Assembly (NCBI GenBank): GCA_030374805.1
Contig: JARGSG010000222.1
Span: 62,001 to 126,000, forward strand
Length of the DNA stretch: 64,000 nt
Source of the DNA: Gracilaria gracilis
Lineage: Eukaryota > Rhodophyta > Florideophyceae > Gracilariales > Gracilariaceae
Direction: 5' to 3'
The number at the start of each line of letters is the position of its first letter. Position 1 is the first letter of the stretch. Positions 30,227 to 41,506 of this stretch are shown piece by piece. Made by a program: the position numbers and the translations under genes. Below the pieces are notes generated by a model. The model was not told the origin of the DNA, did no database searches, and saw only the letters and a program-made list of their open reading frames with translations.

Positions 30227-32092
30227 ATGGAACCCGCAAGTCCAAGTAGCAGCTCGGATTCGTCATGGTCTGGTACGAGTGTAGCGGATTTAGTTCATCC
30301 CAGGGAAAGGAATCAGAAAACTTGCTCGCAGAGAACGTCGCTTTAAAAGTTTTCTATTCGATTCGCAATGATGAGCCTTTCGCTAGATCAGCTGCACAGC
30401 TGCCGCAAGATGGGGAAGTGGAAGACCCTTTTGTGGACGGAATGGAATCAGTTCACTCAAGTGGCAGTCGCAGCAGCAACGAGTCACAGGAAGAACATAT
30501 TAACGACTCCTTCACAGGAGATATCATACCATTCAAGACGAGGGGTAGTAGAGGTTGGGATAGGTATCCTGCAAAAGAAGAGGAATTCGTGAACCTCCTC
30601 GGAAACATACCAGACGATACCGCTGAAGGTATTTTGCCGCCAGAAGAAGAAATCGGGGATCCCTTTGGAGACCCCTTCGAGGAAGAAATCACAGCTTCCG
30701 ACTCATGGGGGAGTCGTGTCTAGAATCATAAACAGGAGGACGAAATCAGAGACATGATTGTCGATGATACCATTCGTTGTGGTAATGTTTTCGAAAATGT
30801 GTTCGATTCCGTCTGCTATGACGACCCTTTTGCCGATGCTCGTTTAGGGAACCACGCACTGTTTGCCACAGGTGCGGCTCCTTCTTTTCCAACCGCCCCC
30901 AGTTCTTTCGCTCTTCATGTTGAAACCCGACTCGTTGGAGGAGCAAACGAGTTTTGTGGGTCGGAACCGCAAGATGTATTTCCAGCGAACACAACTGAAT
31001 GGGCTTCATACGGAGGACCGATATTCGCTGCAACTCAAATGGAGGTAGATTCTTCTCGCTAACAACGATATTCTTGAATCTCCGGAGGGCGCATCTGAAT
31101 ACGACACCACTGCTTGTGAAACTTCCCCCGGAGATTTGTTCGACTCTGTGCGCTATGATGACCCTTTTGCTGACATACGTGCGCAACATCGAGTGCAACT
31201 TGCATCCGGAGCGGCTGTTTCATTCCCAACCGCCACCAATTCTTATGTGCCTCACCTCGAAACCATACTTTGTGAAGGATCAATCAAGTTTCGAAGCTCG
31301 GACCCGCAGATCTTGTTGCAGACAGATACCACGGAATGGGGTTTGTACAGAGGACTGGAATTTGCTGCAACGCCCATGGACATAAGTTATCCTTTCATCC
31401 CCAACAAATCTTCTGAGCCTCCCATATACCTCCCTAACAATCCCCATAACCAGTCTAAACCTTCATTTGGGAATAGAATGAAGACCGAACCCGAGTGTTC
31501 AGCTCAGAAAGGGGAGGATACTAACGGCCGATCTTGGAACCAAGATCATGTCAATTCGACTCAACTGAAGACGCCTTCTATCCTGGTGGAGTCGACCAAG
31601 GATTCAGGTTCCATGCAGGGCAACATGAATCAAACCCAGAGCCATTCATCCCGGAAGCGCTCCAGCCGATCTTTCTCCATATCTGATAAACCTGTTAGTT
31701 CTGTTCAGGCTCCTATACACGCTTTTACAGCATCATCGGATCCGTGTCTTGGCGGAAACTGTAACGAAAAAGTGCATGATGAGTTGAAGAGTACTTTGGC
31801 TCATACCGATCCCGGACCCGACATTTCTTTCAATTGTAACGGTGGTTACAGTAGTGATACTGGGGATGCAAGAGAAGATTCTGGTCTTGGAAAAAGACAA
31901 CGTGATGATGAAAGAGGTGGAATCGATAAACTCCATGAAGATGAACTGAAGTCCCCTCTGCAGAAGAGAAGAAGATCGTTGAAGATAGAATATCGGGGTG
32001 GTAGTGAAATACTCGTTTGCAACTCGGAGACGGTCGGAAGCAGAGACGGAAACCTTTTGGTAAGGCTAATAAAGCGACTACCGAAGCCATGA
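30227..32092 (+). pseudogene. Copy 2 of the modular CYDDPFAD-repeat gene (frame-disrupted)
   Basis: Starts at ATG 30227 with MEPASPSSSSDSSWSG, loses frame within about 25 codons, and continues in the frame of 30265-30723 (acidic; PFVDGMES, GDPFGDPFEEE). After one in-frame TAG (30721-30723) comes the first module VFDSVCYDDPFADARLGNHA. After another shift the second module LFDSVRYDDPFADIRAQHRV begins, then a long Ser/basic tail with a KRRRS-type basic patch to 32092. Each module is about 110 residues, with SFPTA, a TEW triplet and FAAT.M near its end. The 318-codon last frame (31136-32092) is intact, so introns or frameshifted decay could both explain the breaks. No typical GT-AG introns stand out. 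Confidence 0.6.
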
Positions 32093-32179
32093 GCGAGCGT
32101 TGCAGGGTGATACATGAGAGCTGGTTTGGCGAGGAATGCCCATGATAAGCGCAGCTAACTACCATATCACTGTGCAGAT

Positions 32180-32290
32180 CCCTGTCTCCATATCATTTTG
32201 TTTATATCAGTGTGTCCATATCACTGTATCTATATCAGTGTGTCCATATCACTGTATCTATATCACTGCCCATATCACTTATACTGTATC
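32180..32290. repeat. Short tandem repeat, CATATCACTGTATCTATATCAGTGTGTC units
   Basis: Imperfect units of about 28 bp built from CATATCAgTGTGTC and CATATCACTGTATC half-units are repeated four to five times. Confidence 0.8.
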
Positions 32291-32403
32291 CGCATTGCGG
32301 ATTCCTCAGCCTAACTAAAGTTGATCTTCTAACGTCTTGCATAAATCATTTCCGCTCTCAACATGAAGAACTGCTTTGAGTGGATTCTGGAGGTCCTTCT
32401 AGA

Positions 32404-32467
32404 GGTGTTCAGGCGTCTACACACATCATCCCTCCGGAGGGATAATGTGTGTAGACGTCTGAACACC
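32404..32467. repeat. 64-bp near-perfect inverted repeat (hairpin)
   Basis: Two 32-bp arms (32404-32435 and 32436-32467) are complementary at 30 of 32 positions with no loop. The core is GTCTACACACATCATCCCTCC. Confidence 0.92.
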
Positions 32468-32664
32468 GCCGTTCACTTCGGAAGCTGGACATCCAGAGAA
32501 ACAATTCCCATCCACTGTTCTGCTTGCTATCTCCTCCGATTCTGTTCATGATCACCAAGAAAGCCGGAGTCGTGTGTGGTATTCTTCAGGGAAGGGGGGG
32601 TGTCAAATTATGTAGTAAACGTTGTGTATCTTTTCTCAGAACCCAGAACCTGAAGCAGCCTTGC

Positions 32665-32828
32665 TCAAACGTCCCTCCACAAAGGGAAGGTACATAGTCC
32701 GCAAATATTTCGTTTCTCCATAGGGAATGACCTGGCAGATACGAGCGTTTCTTTGAACGGAAAAGTTCCGCACCAAGTTATAATTATGCTAGTGCGCTCA
32801 TAAAAAAGAGAGAAAGAGAGAGATCTAT
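32665..32828 (+). mobile_element. 3' end fragment of a non-LTR retrotransposon
   Basis: From about 32735 the plus strand (TACGAGCGTTTCTTTGAACGG, then AAGTTCCGCACCAAG, GTGCGCTCATA and a GA-rich tail) matches the minus strand of the copy at 36720-36810. This is the last part of the coding region, the 3' UTR and the GA tail of the same element family. No intact coding sequence remains. Confidence 0.6.
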
Positions 32829-33386
32829 GTACGAAACGCATTTTCAACAGAGCGCAGACCGTTTGTATTGATAGAAACGTGCTCTCACTGCTCACTAGCT
32901 TGGTAACCCAGCACTCTTTCCGGCGACTTGTTAATGATCTGTTCTACATGAAGGCCTTTCGCTCTCGGTGGAGCAAGCCTCGATAGCGTTGGTATTCAGA
33001 CCCTAATACTTCTTTCCCTGATGAAGTCGTTGCACCTCAAATAAAGCTTTCTTTCCTTAACACCAGAACCAAGAGAACGACTCAGCCATCGTACGTGCTG
33101 AATTAGTTTCATGTCTATCAACTCGACCATCGTCAGCAACACAAAGGAACATTTGATTGTTACACGGTGTCCACCTCTATGCCAAGTTTCTGAAGGAGAT
33201 TGCGGGAAAAATGCTCTCGTTTCTATCCATACAAGCCCTCTACTCTTCTCCAGGCAATGTGTACACCATGGAGAGTATAACCTGTACCACTCTGCTTAAG
33301 CAGTTGAAGAGCACCACCAACCTAGATAAATCATGGAGGATAGTGAGCCTGATTCGAAATGACATCTGTGTCGCAGAGAGCGCAGT
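32829..33386. other. Non-coding stretch
   Basis: Nothing recognisable beyond short frames. Confidence 0.45.
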
Positions 33387-33806
33387 ATGACACGCACCGT
33401 ACTGTCTTGTTGGCTTACTCTCCACGTCCTTCACGTCCTCCTCCCGCCTTTACTTTCATCTCTCTCATGTATCGTAATGGCAAGCATGGCCGATCTGGGG
33501 ATTAACACTGAGTTGCTGGTCCTTTCGGGCGACCTGAAACAATGCAAAAGACCAGAAGATCCGTATGAACGGCACTGGATGAAGGGGTTTGATATGTTCA
33601 AAGAAAAAGCCGCGGTGATAGAGCGCATTTTGCGCGAAGACCTAGAGAAACGCCGAATGGGCTTGCTTCATTGGAAAAGCCTCGACTGCGAAGCCATTTG
33701 GCGGGGGGTCAATGAGGTCGTGAACCAACCTATGGCGTTCCGCCTACATATTACCTATCGAGAAGCAAAGATCCGCGACCTCCTCAATGCTATAGGCCAA
33801 AGGTGA
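33387..33806 (+). CDS. Small hypothetical protein with possible signal peptide
   Basis: 139 codons. The first 30 residues are hydrophobic (LSCWLTLHVLHVLLPPLLSSL) and end in a plausible cleavage region, giving a possible secretion signal. The rest is charged and helical (WMKGFDMFKEKAAVIERILREDLEKRRMGL). Alternatively translation starts at the internal Met of MASMADLGINTELL (33477), giving a cytosolic protein of about 109 residues. No family recognised and no neighbour that suggests a function. Confidence 0.35.
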   Translation: MTRTVLSCWLTLHVLHVLLPPLLSSLSCIVMASMADLGINTELLVLSGDLKQCKRPEDPYERHWMKGFDMFKEKAAVIERILREDLEKRRMGLLHWKSLDCEAIWRGVNEVVNQPMAFRLHITYREAKIRDLLNAIGQR

Positions 33807-34321
33807 GCCAGTACATGATCGGAAATGATGCACGGTAATTGGTTGATCGATTGCTCGTTGTTGTTTCTCTGAAGCTTAAATGTCCTCCTGCCATACATTC
33901 TGTTTGAAGATAACCACCCAACGGATATACTCTGAACTTGGTGTCTATATAGCATGGGGAGAATCGAGACTCATTTCATGTGCTTTCTAATTCCACGCGT
34001 CACGGGAACCCAAATCTGTTGTCGAAAACACTTTGTTGTTTCAGATGTTACCTGAAGAAAATAACAACAATAAGAGTGGCTGATGTGTCATGAACAGAGC
34101 TCAAATGACGATTCCCGTGCGTACGTCCTGTTGCTGTGCGAATATAAAGGCCCGGTACAGTTTTTTTGCTGCTTCATGTTGGAAGATCAATGACGACGAA
34201 GTGAAGTATTGAGGTGAAACAGGAATGTTTTCGGGTGATACAAAAGCAATGCCCTCAAGTAGACAAGGAGGGAATGTGGGAGATCTATGCAAGATGGGCA
34301 ACAAAGACGGAAAAGAAGAAA
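33807..34321. other. Non-coding stretch
   Basis: No gene recognised. The last 100 bp lie in the position of the 3' spacer of the 5S fragment that follows. Confidence 0.4.
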
Positions 34322-34390
34322 GAATTTGGCACTGAGCATTCCAGACCGATCCCTCATTTCGGTACTAGCCCAGCTCAAAGCGACTTAGTC
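34322..34390 (-). pseudogene. 5S rRNA fragment (3' part)
   Basis: The minus strand reads TAAGTCGCTTTGAGCTGGGCTAGTACcgaaATGAGGGATCGG... to GCTCAGTGCCAAAT, matching about nucleotides 45-120 of the 5S genes with several changes. The 5' half is absent and the sequence beyond the break is unrelated. Confidence 0.8.
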
Positions 34391-35452
34391 TTAGCTCACA
34401 ACTTGACCCAGGGTTGACACAGTTTTGTAGGACTCCATACGGACATGTGCGTGTAGACTAGGAGGCAACGGTGGGTCGAACGCATTCGTAAATCATGTCA
34501 GAAAGCGAACATCACAATCATTAGGAGGTGCACATGTGTGAATGTGAAGGGGGCATCACTAAAAGAAAGAAGACATTGTTAGACTTGAGTCTCAAAAAGC
34601 AGTTTCGGAGGGAGTTTAGTTAAGCTTCTTAAGCGGGTCGCTCGCGTACAAGAGAGTGCGTTCGTAGACGGATCCATAGAGGTTAGCGTGAAGACGGAAC
34701 CAACGGTCAATAAAGTGAAACCAATACTACTCGGGAAAACTATTTGAAGCATTCCAATCTTCATGGTGGCATCGATAGAGGCGACTTCATCAAAAATATG
34801 GGGGAGATGACCCAGCCAAGTCTCTACCCCGTTTTCAACGACGTAGTGCATCACATCCGGACATGTCCAAGAAGAATGCTATCGAGCCTTTCATCTCTGA
34901 GAGTGCAGGCGAGTTCATGCGGAACAGATCATTGACCATAGTGAGAGGACGTTGGTACCAATTCAAATGGTCTGCTTTGTGACAAACTGGGTATTGTACA
35001 TAGAGAGTAGGAGAGAGACAGCACATCATCTTTCGGTGACGGAGACGAACTATATTTTCTGTAGCTTCGAATGTTTTGATTTCTTTTTGCCTCCACGGTA
35101 TGATGATTGCGGCGAACTCACCATCAGAATCCTCTTGCGTTCATTGATTTGGAGCTGGGAGCACTGAATCGTTTTGGCCAAGAAGCCTCCCTACAGTTTT
35201 GAAGAGCTCCGGGCGAGCAAGTAACGGCTGAATAGGCTTGGACTGTTATTCTCAACATACATTATCCTTTTCTGTACTGATACATTGATGCCTCATCCGG
35301 ACAATGCGCTCTCCAGAAACGCGGCCGTCTGTCTTTCAACATGCCGTCACGGCATGTATGAATCCATTCCCACGAAATTGCGAGGTTTGTTCGCTATTTG
35401 TTCCTTCTGTGGAGAGGTCGGTGTTTCTTTTATCCATGGAAGAAAAAAATAG
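34391..35452. other. Non-coding stretch
   Basis: No gene recognised. A minus-strand frame at 34579-34854 has no clear family features. Confidence 0.4.
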
Positions 35453-35461
35453 AATAAATAC
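35453..35461 (+). promoter_or_regulatory. Upstream AATAAATAC element of 5S gene
   Basis: AATAAATAC at -32 to -24 before the 5S start at 35485, followed by aGACGCTGCgGGC, as in the other 5S gene. Spacing is identical. Confidence 0.65.
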
Positions 35462-35484
35462 AGACGCTGCGGGCTAGTGATGTC

Positions 35485-35604
35485 ACATTCGGCCATATCA
35501 AGTCGACATGCGCCGCATCCCATCCCGAACTGCGAAGCTAAGTCGCTTTGAGCTGGGCTAGTACTGACATGAGGGATCGGTCTGGAATCCCCAGTGCCGA
35601 ATGT
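35485..35604 (+). rRNA. 5S ribosomal RNA gene
   Basis: A 120-nt gene from ACATTCGGCC to GTGCCGAATGT, followed at once by a run of seven to eight T as Pol III terminator. It differs from the minus-strand gene at 28205-28324 by about one base (CATATC versus CACATC near position 11). 5S RNA is a component of the large ribosomal subunit. Confidence 0.92.
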
Positions 35605-36719
35605 TTTTTTTCTCCTCTTTCAGCTTTCTCTTTGCCGGATCTCACACACTCCCCGACGTTTTGTATCCCAACTCATCGAGCGCGTCCATTAACAAACAGT
35701 CCAAAGCAGCGTAAAGAGCGGTGCCACGGTCCTATCTAGTAGATACCTTCGTAGTATGTACAGATACAACCGCAATATTGAAGCAGATTCTTTGACTTCG
35801 TGAACAGTAGTAACTGCCGAAGGTCAACCTACCGGGATGATTGTAGCCAATATTAATGGTTCTTGCATCACTTGGATGACCCACGGAAAACCTACAAAAG
35901 ATGCTCATTAGCAATCCTGATACGCATGCGTCCCATTTCATCCCCGCTGTACAGCTCAGTATCACAAACCCTGAGTGACGGCGAAAGGTTGACTGGCGAA
36001 CCTTTACCACGTCCTATTGGATAGAACGTGGTCGGAGCGTGAACAGTAGTCACCATAAGAAAGTACAACTCCAAACACGTCCGCCTTGGCTGTCTACTGT
36101 TGCAAAATAACGTAAGCTACTTCTACGGACTTCATAGTACAGAAATAAGGACAGCTTATGCGTGACATTCACCTTAGGTGCGAAGCCCAGACGGGACCGA
36201 GTGCCAGAAGAAAAGCGTACACAATTCCCAACGCAAGAAAACGAACTTTCGTCCAAAAAGTGTTGTTGCTAAACGCGGAGAAAGAACCCCATACGTGACG
36301 CCAGTTCCAAAGCAGATACCGATAGAAGTAACGCGAATCAGTAGCTATCGCCGCACTGACAATTGTCGGTGCTCTTGCTATCGATGTCACATGATGGAGA
36401 AGATGGAACCAAGAGCGCGGTGCGAGTCACAAGTTACGAGAAAAGCGTGCGTACAGAAGGCATATACCCTCCTCAAAAGGAATAGACCCTCCGCCTAGAC
36501 GGCAAGGGACGATCATTGCAATGCTGAAGGATGGCGACGAACAACAAGATTATTGTGCGTGATTGAGGGATGATATGTTCGATCGTACTACTTGACCAAA
36601 AACTTTGTTTGGTTTCCTTCTCAATGTTGGATTCAAGTGCTAATAATATCCATTCCAAACATTCCTTTATAACCAGGCGGGTCACGGAATACATACTAAA
36701 CTCATTTTTATACACAAGA
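35605..36719. other. Non-coding stretch
   Basis: The first 90 bp are the conserved 5S 3' spacer. The rest shows no recognisable gene on either strand. Confidence 0.45.
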
Positions 36720-38013
36720 CTCTCTCTTTCTCTCTTTTCTATGAGCGCACTAGCTTAATTTTGACTTAGTGCGGAACATTTCTGTTCATAGAATCGCTCT
36801 CTCACAAGGAAAGCCAACACTCTAGCGGGCCGCTTTCCAATTATACCAGCAACGGATTGTCCTTGGCGTTCGTGGCGAGAAGGAAGACATAAACGCCTGG
36901 AAAACGGTCTCTTGGGGCATCGCAGAAAGTTGTGGTCAACGTCGTTCAGAACCCCAGGTCTACAATCACATATCAACTTCTTTCCAAGTGAATGAGACCC
37001 TAGAGGATGTACAGTAAACGTGGCGTATGTCCCACATAATGTAAATCAGTGCCAAAACGGTTTCTGCTTCTCTCTGAGAAAGAATGTCCTCAGAGCCCTT
37101 CGGTAATTCCGAAGTTAGCAGGGTGGAATTGGACTTCCCTGACACTCTCCTTCGCTCCTCTGCCATATCTATGGGGATCATTATCTGTTCTTGTAATAAA
37201 CTGTTCAATGATTGTTTTGCCAAGTTATCCACCAGCTCATTTCTCGGAATACCACAATGACTCCGTACCCAAAGAACTTGTACCGCGCATAATGTACCCA
37301 GTTCTGATAGTACTTTTGAAGTTTGCTGTACAGAGTACGACTGTTGTTCGAACTGGAGATTGTAGGTTTCCCAAGACACTTTGAGAATCACTGACTATTC
37401 GTGACAACCCCTTTCCAACCCACTCTTACATTTTGCAGCACACGCATAGTTGCAGCCTTTGCCGTTGTTACTTTCCCTATAAATGAAGATACTCCGATTT
37501 CTGCTGGTACCAATTTTGTCTCGGCCTGTGGAAGAGAGCGCCACTACATCGCATACGAACCACCACCAACTAAAGATATCTTAAGCACCTTCATGTCCAA
37601 TTTGTCGCCATCTTCATCTATAATTCCTCTTCCTCCTGGTAGTATTCCATATGCGAACACAAAACGATCACCATACTTGATAACCATATCCGGTCCTCGT
37701 CCATGCTTCTTTTGAAAGTCCTTGACCGTTTTACAGTTCCAGTCGAATTCTTCACTATATTCAATCGAACCAGCATACCAGCCTTCATCTCACTCGACAG
37801 CAGCTTGCAGTAGCTTAGAACTGTCTATCATTTCCGGACTTCCAACAGATCCATCTGTCCATATCTCACAGTCTGCCACCGGTAATGAATTCAAAGCCTG
37901 TATAGCTTCAAGCCTTTGTTTGTCAACAGCATCTTCCTTAGAACATTTGCTGTAATGAAAATGTAGTATTCCTGTAGTCTGCAAACCGGGCTCTTCTGGT
38001 AGGGGAGCCTTCT
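36720..38013 (-). pseudogene. RNase H domain and 3' end of a non-LTR retrotransposon (decayed)
   Basis: Read on the minus strand, all four RNase H signature blocks appear in order but in different frames: EIWTDGSVGS (37855), SLPQAET (about 37530), SDSQSVLGNL (about 37395), and LWVRSHCGIPRNELVDNLAKQ (about 37230-37290). Then come SQREAETVLALIYIMWDIRH and ICDCRPGVLNDVDHNFLRCP, the zinc-binding His/Cys tail of I- and Tad-like elements, and RVLAFLVRERF. The copy ends in a TTCTCTC-rich (GA-rich on the minus strand) tail near 36720-36740. Frameshifts and stops make it dead. It shares its end with 32665-32828 and 45430-45858. Confidence 0.75.
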
Positions 38014-38820
38014 CTAATTGCTGACCTTCAAAAGATCCAGAAGACCTCTGGAAACTAGAGTAGACCTCCACCCATCCCGCAAGTACGTTTCCCAAGGCGG
38101 TGAGAACAGCGCCCGACTCCATATCGTGCCTGGAGTACGCGCTTCTCTCATGCTGCCCATGCTGCTTCGGAGGGGAGCGACTCCCACAATGTTCCGTGCA
38201 GTCCTTTGTAGACCAGGATTCTGCCGCTCCCACTCCTCCATTACATGTGCCACCGCCTGTTTTACCACCATTCCCGCAAACGCCCCCAGATCCGTGTTTG
38301 TTCCGCTCCGCTGCCCTCTCTTCCCATTTATCATCAAAAGAGAGCAGCGGGCGTCTTCGTCCCACGTTACCGAGAACTCTAGAGGAAGGGTAACCCCAAC
38401 GTCTATATCCTCTTCCTCTGAATCTTCCTCCAGGTACAAATTCTGCAGTCCAAAAGTCGGGGATATCTCCTGGACAGCGCCTTCTTCGATAAGGCTTTCC
38501 CAGGCCATTTGTATCTGCGTCGACCTTTGCACAAGATCGGCAAAATGGGCCCCAATGTAACGCCCCACACGGCGGGTGAGCATGTCCACCTGCTTTCGCT
38601 TAAGTTCGCTTGACCATTGCGGTCCAAAGCTCTCGGGAACTACAAACACAGCCCCGTACCAGAGATCTTCTTCGTACTTCGTGAACTCGTCATCGAAGTG
38701 GCGGATATGCCCGCATCCCCGTAACACGCTCTTGAAGCCTTCCATGTTCGCCTCATAGTGTTGCAGAACATTTTCCATCAATAAGTTTCCAAAGGCATAT
38801 GAAGAGGAAGAGGTAGCCAT
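38014..38820 (-). CDS. Hypothetical 268-aa protein, possibly retrotransposon-derived
   Basis: Open from ATG 38820 (MATSSSSYAFGNLLMENVL) for 268 codons. The first 130 residues contain Trp-rich and charged helices (WYGAVFVVPESFGPQWSSEL). An acidic patch EEDSEEEDIDVG follows. Near the end, ERQNPGLQRTARNIVGVAPL looks like the linker found between reverse transcriptase and RNase H in non-LTR elements. The RNase H remains lie directly downstream on the same strand in another frame. It may thus be the upstream part of that element's decayed polyprotein, or a separate host gene. No RT active site (YADD) is present. Confidence 0.4.
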   Translation of the reverse strand: MATSSSSYAFGNLLMENVLQHYEANMEGFKSVLRGCGHIRHFDDEFTKYEEDLWYGAVFVVPESFGPQWSSELKRKQVDMLTRRVGRYIGAHFADLVQRSTQIQMAWESLIEEGAVQEISPTFGLQNLYLEEDSEEEDIDVGVTLPLEFSVTWDEDARCSLLMINGKRGQRSGTNTDLGAFAGMVVKQAVAHVMEEWERQNPGLQRTARNIVGVAPLRSSMGSMREARTPGTIWSRALFSPPWETYLRDGWRSTLVSRGLLDLLKVSN

Positions 38821-39588
38821 AATAGATTTGAATGTGTGTTCAAACGTTTTACGTCTCAGTTACTTCAAAAAGGCAGTTGATGAGCAAAGGCTGAGACAAC
38901 GCGGAAGCAAAAGCCGGATTCACTCCAATGTCGCTTCCTTTTTATACCCATTCCAAACCCAGACCAGCAACACCTGACAAGGTTTCCAGGCAACACATTC
39001 AATTGCTCCGCAACGCACCATTGCGCTTCAAAGCACCCAACGTGACCCCAATTGCAACAACGATCGCATCTTCTGCCATTTACCGATGCCACAGCGGCCC
39101 CAAGCACGAGTTTTGCGAGCATTTCTTCACATAGAGCGGTGCAAAAGGAGGCGGAATAGGTTCGAATTGCATAACGTCGAGCTCCAAAACCCCGTATAGC
39201 GCCGTTAATACCGTCACTAAACTGCAATTTGCTTTCAACAGCTCTACGACAGATACCAAGTACTCTTGATTCGAATCCATCTCTAGCTCGTGCTATCCAG
39301 AAGATTCGGCTAGACACATTTGTTCTAATCAAACCACTTTTCAACCTTGACCACATCAACGGCGATGTCACAATCGCATGCTTGTAGGTCTTGCGTTCAA
39401 GTTATTACAGCATACAGCAGGATTATGACATGCAAAACACAGTCACAGAGATGCGACGTATCGCCAAGCTGTGCACATGATCTGTGTCAAGCGTCATTCC
39501 CCACACCATCGTGCAGCCCTGGTGTGATGTGTGTGGTGGCACACCGTCCGAGTATTCCAAACTCTTTTCTTCTTCTCCTTAGTCTAAA
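38821..39588. other. Non-coding stretch
   Basis: No gene recognised on either strand; the minus-strand frame 38865-39371 has no family likeness. Confidence 0.4.
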
Positions 39589-40164
39589 TCAGCTGGGTAC
39601 CCTTATCCTGAAGGAAACAGGTGGATCGTTTCCTTTCATTATGAAGGCGAAGATCAAATGTAGCTGCGGTTCCACAAGTGCATACACCACATGTTCCCCG
39701 GAGACCTGAACAGTAGCCCTTACCATCTCAAACAATCCAAACTCGGGACTGTAAGAGCTCAAGCCCAACAAATCTCTCTCAAAAGTGTCATGAGCTCCGA
39801 TTACAAAGGTGCCTTGATAAGCGGAAGAGCCGGGATGCAGAATGAGGTCTGTGCGCGAGAGAACATGTGTAGGACTCCGTATCGCAAGGGGACCTGGGGC
39901 AACCTGAATCTTCAGAGAAGCTTTCAACGTGTAACACCTACCCACAATATTACTAGGTGCCAGCTTCCCCTCCCCGATTACTAAGGGAGACGGAACATCA
40001 CCTTCGTGTCTTATGGTGAAACTATCCAAGAGGTCTACGACCGAGTGTGACAGTGTTGCGTATTGCCGGTTTACAAAACATCCTGGAGGATATGTTGGTT
40101 TGTTGCGGGGGCATCTTCCATTGTAATGCATTGATGAAGAGGTCCCTTGGATCTGCCTTAGCAT
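39589..40164 (-). CDS. Hypothetical protein, possibly truncated
   Basis: A 191-codon frame whose part from SHSVVDLLDSFTIRHEG onward looks like a folded beta-rich protein (LKIQVAPGPLAIRSP, YQGTFVIGAHDTFERD, GEHVVYALVEPQLHLIFAF). The first 35 residues look less natural. The overlapping frame 40022-40270 (MEFPELKAMNLWTLNN) may hold the real N-terminus, which would imply a frameshift near 40050. No family recognised. Low confidence that it is an expressed gene. Confidence 0.3.
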   Translation of the reverse strand: MLRQIQGTSSSMHYNGRCPRNKPTYPPGCFVNRQYATLSHSVVDLLDSFTIRHEGDVPSPLVIGEGKLAPSNIVGRCYTLKASLKIQVAPGPLAIRSPTHVLSRTDLILHPGSSAYQGTFVIGAHDTFERDLLGLSSYSPEFGLFEMVRATVQVSGEHVVYALVEPQLHLIFAFIMKGNDPPVSFRIRVPS

Positions 40165-41192
40165 TTGAAGTGGGCAGAGCTACGCAGGAAGCTATGCTGT
40201 TACCATCACTTAAGTTGCTTCGATTGTTTAAGGTCCATAGATTCATAGCTTTTAGCTCAGGAAACTCCAATTGGATAAACTTTGAAGAGAGAATATGGTG
40301 TCGGTCGGAAGATTAGAAAGCATCTGGGACTCTCGCCCCAAAGATAAGCCAAAGCTTCTGATCAAAGTTGACTGGGAGGGTATGTGCGCTTCTTTTTTCG
40401 TCGTTGACCGCATGCGCAAGAGATGGCTTAATTTAACGGCAAGGCGCAAGTTGATAACAGTAAAGGGAAGTTGTTTCTTCTAGGAAAAGGCACATAGTGT
40501 GTACAGTAGGTCTCATATGACCTTTGTATTTCTCATGCCAGGTAGTCTGCATTAATCCCCATTAATCTCCTTTGCTCTGGCCTTGTCTCAAGCGGTAGAC
40601 ATTCAACTGGTCTCTAATTTCCTTACTAGAGAACTAGAACGCTTGTCTTCCTCATACTGTTCATACCTCGTTCTTTCCTTCTCAAGAGCGGCAGCTCTGT
40701 GGCCGTCATCGCAAAGTTTTCCAGCCCGAGTAATTTTGTTCTTGTATTTCGTCAATGCGGATGACTCACACATTCTGCGTTTGTCATTGTCCCCTCAAAT
40801 CTTACACTTCTTCCCTTGTTTCTCCTCGTTTCCGACTCCGGGGACCTATTATTCTGCTCTGCATTCTTTTGCGAGCACTTGTTGCTCGACTTCTTCCAAA
40901 CTGACCGAAAGAACCTTGTGGCAAACTTTCTATTGTATCGTTCCACAAGGTTTCCAACAAACAACTCGAAAGCGGCTCTAGTTCGCTCTGCTTCTTCCAG
41001 CTTGAAGCCGTTGTAAAGCACAATGAACGTTGTCACAGTGCCAAAGTCAGTCTTGGAGATTATGTCCCGTAGTTCAACCAGAATGTGGATTGCCATAAAG
41101 AGCAATACACATTTGAGTGCTCTTGAACCAAACAAAAGAAAGCAAGCTAGCGACAGAACGAAATTTTGATGTGTCGTGGCATGAAATTATTG
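40165..41192. other. Non-coding stretch
   Basis: No gene recognised. It precedes the CaaX-family relics. Confidence 0.4.
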
Positions 41193-41272
41193 TCTTCCAG
41201 CTTCGATGGCAGTTCTGAAGAGGGCTTCTGTGCCTTTCCCTCGTCTCGGGAACTCTTGTTCGAATATGTAGG
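41193..41272 (+). pseudogene. Decayed C-terminal relic of the CaaX gene family
   Basis: The sequence TCTTCCAGCTTCGATGGCAG and what follows read SSSFDGSSEEG..., aligned to the Ser/Glu-rich C-terminus of the intact genes, and drift into TGTTCGAATATGTAG where others have the Cys...Met-stop ending. Frameshifts have destroyed it. Confidence 0.55.
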
Positions 41273-41365
41273 GTAGTCTGCGCTCTACTTGGGATTGTGT
41301 CTGGAAGTTGCAGAAATGTAGAATTAACGAGCATAAGTGTTAGACTCATTTGAGGTATGTAAGTG

Positions 41366-41506
41366 TACAATTACAAGGCCACCCGTAGATGGAGAGGTGA
41401 ATGTAACACCATTGGAAGCCTATGAGTTTTTGTCTAGCTCAAGTGGCAGTTCGGAAGAGGCGTCTGTGCCCTTCTCTCATTTAGTGGACTCTTGCACGAT
41501 TATGTA
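41366..41506 (+). pseudogene. C-terminal remnant of a CaaX-family gene
   Basis: Nearly identical to 57713-57852, the end of gene C: TRPPVDGEVNVTPLEAYEFL, then SSEEASVPFSHLVDSCTIM and TAG. Homology starts abruptly at about 41366, so only the last 45 codons plus the downstream spacer were kept. It marks the left edge of the tandem array. Confidence 0.85.

Larger units (their letters stand above)
32093..32664. other. Non-coding, with tandem repeat and hairpin
   Basis: No gene. It contains the TATCACTGTATCTATATCAG-type repeat and a 64-bp hairpin, listed separately. Confidence 0.5.
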
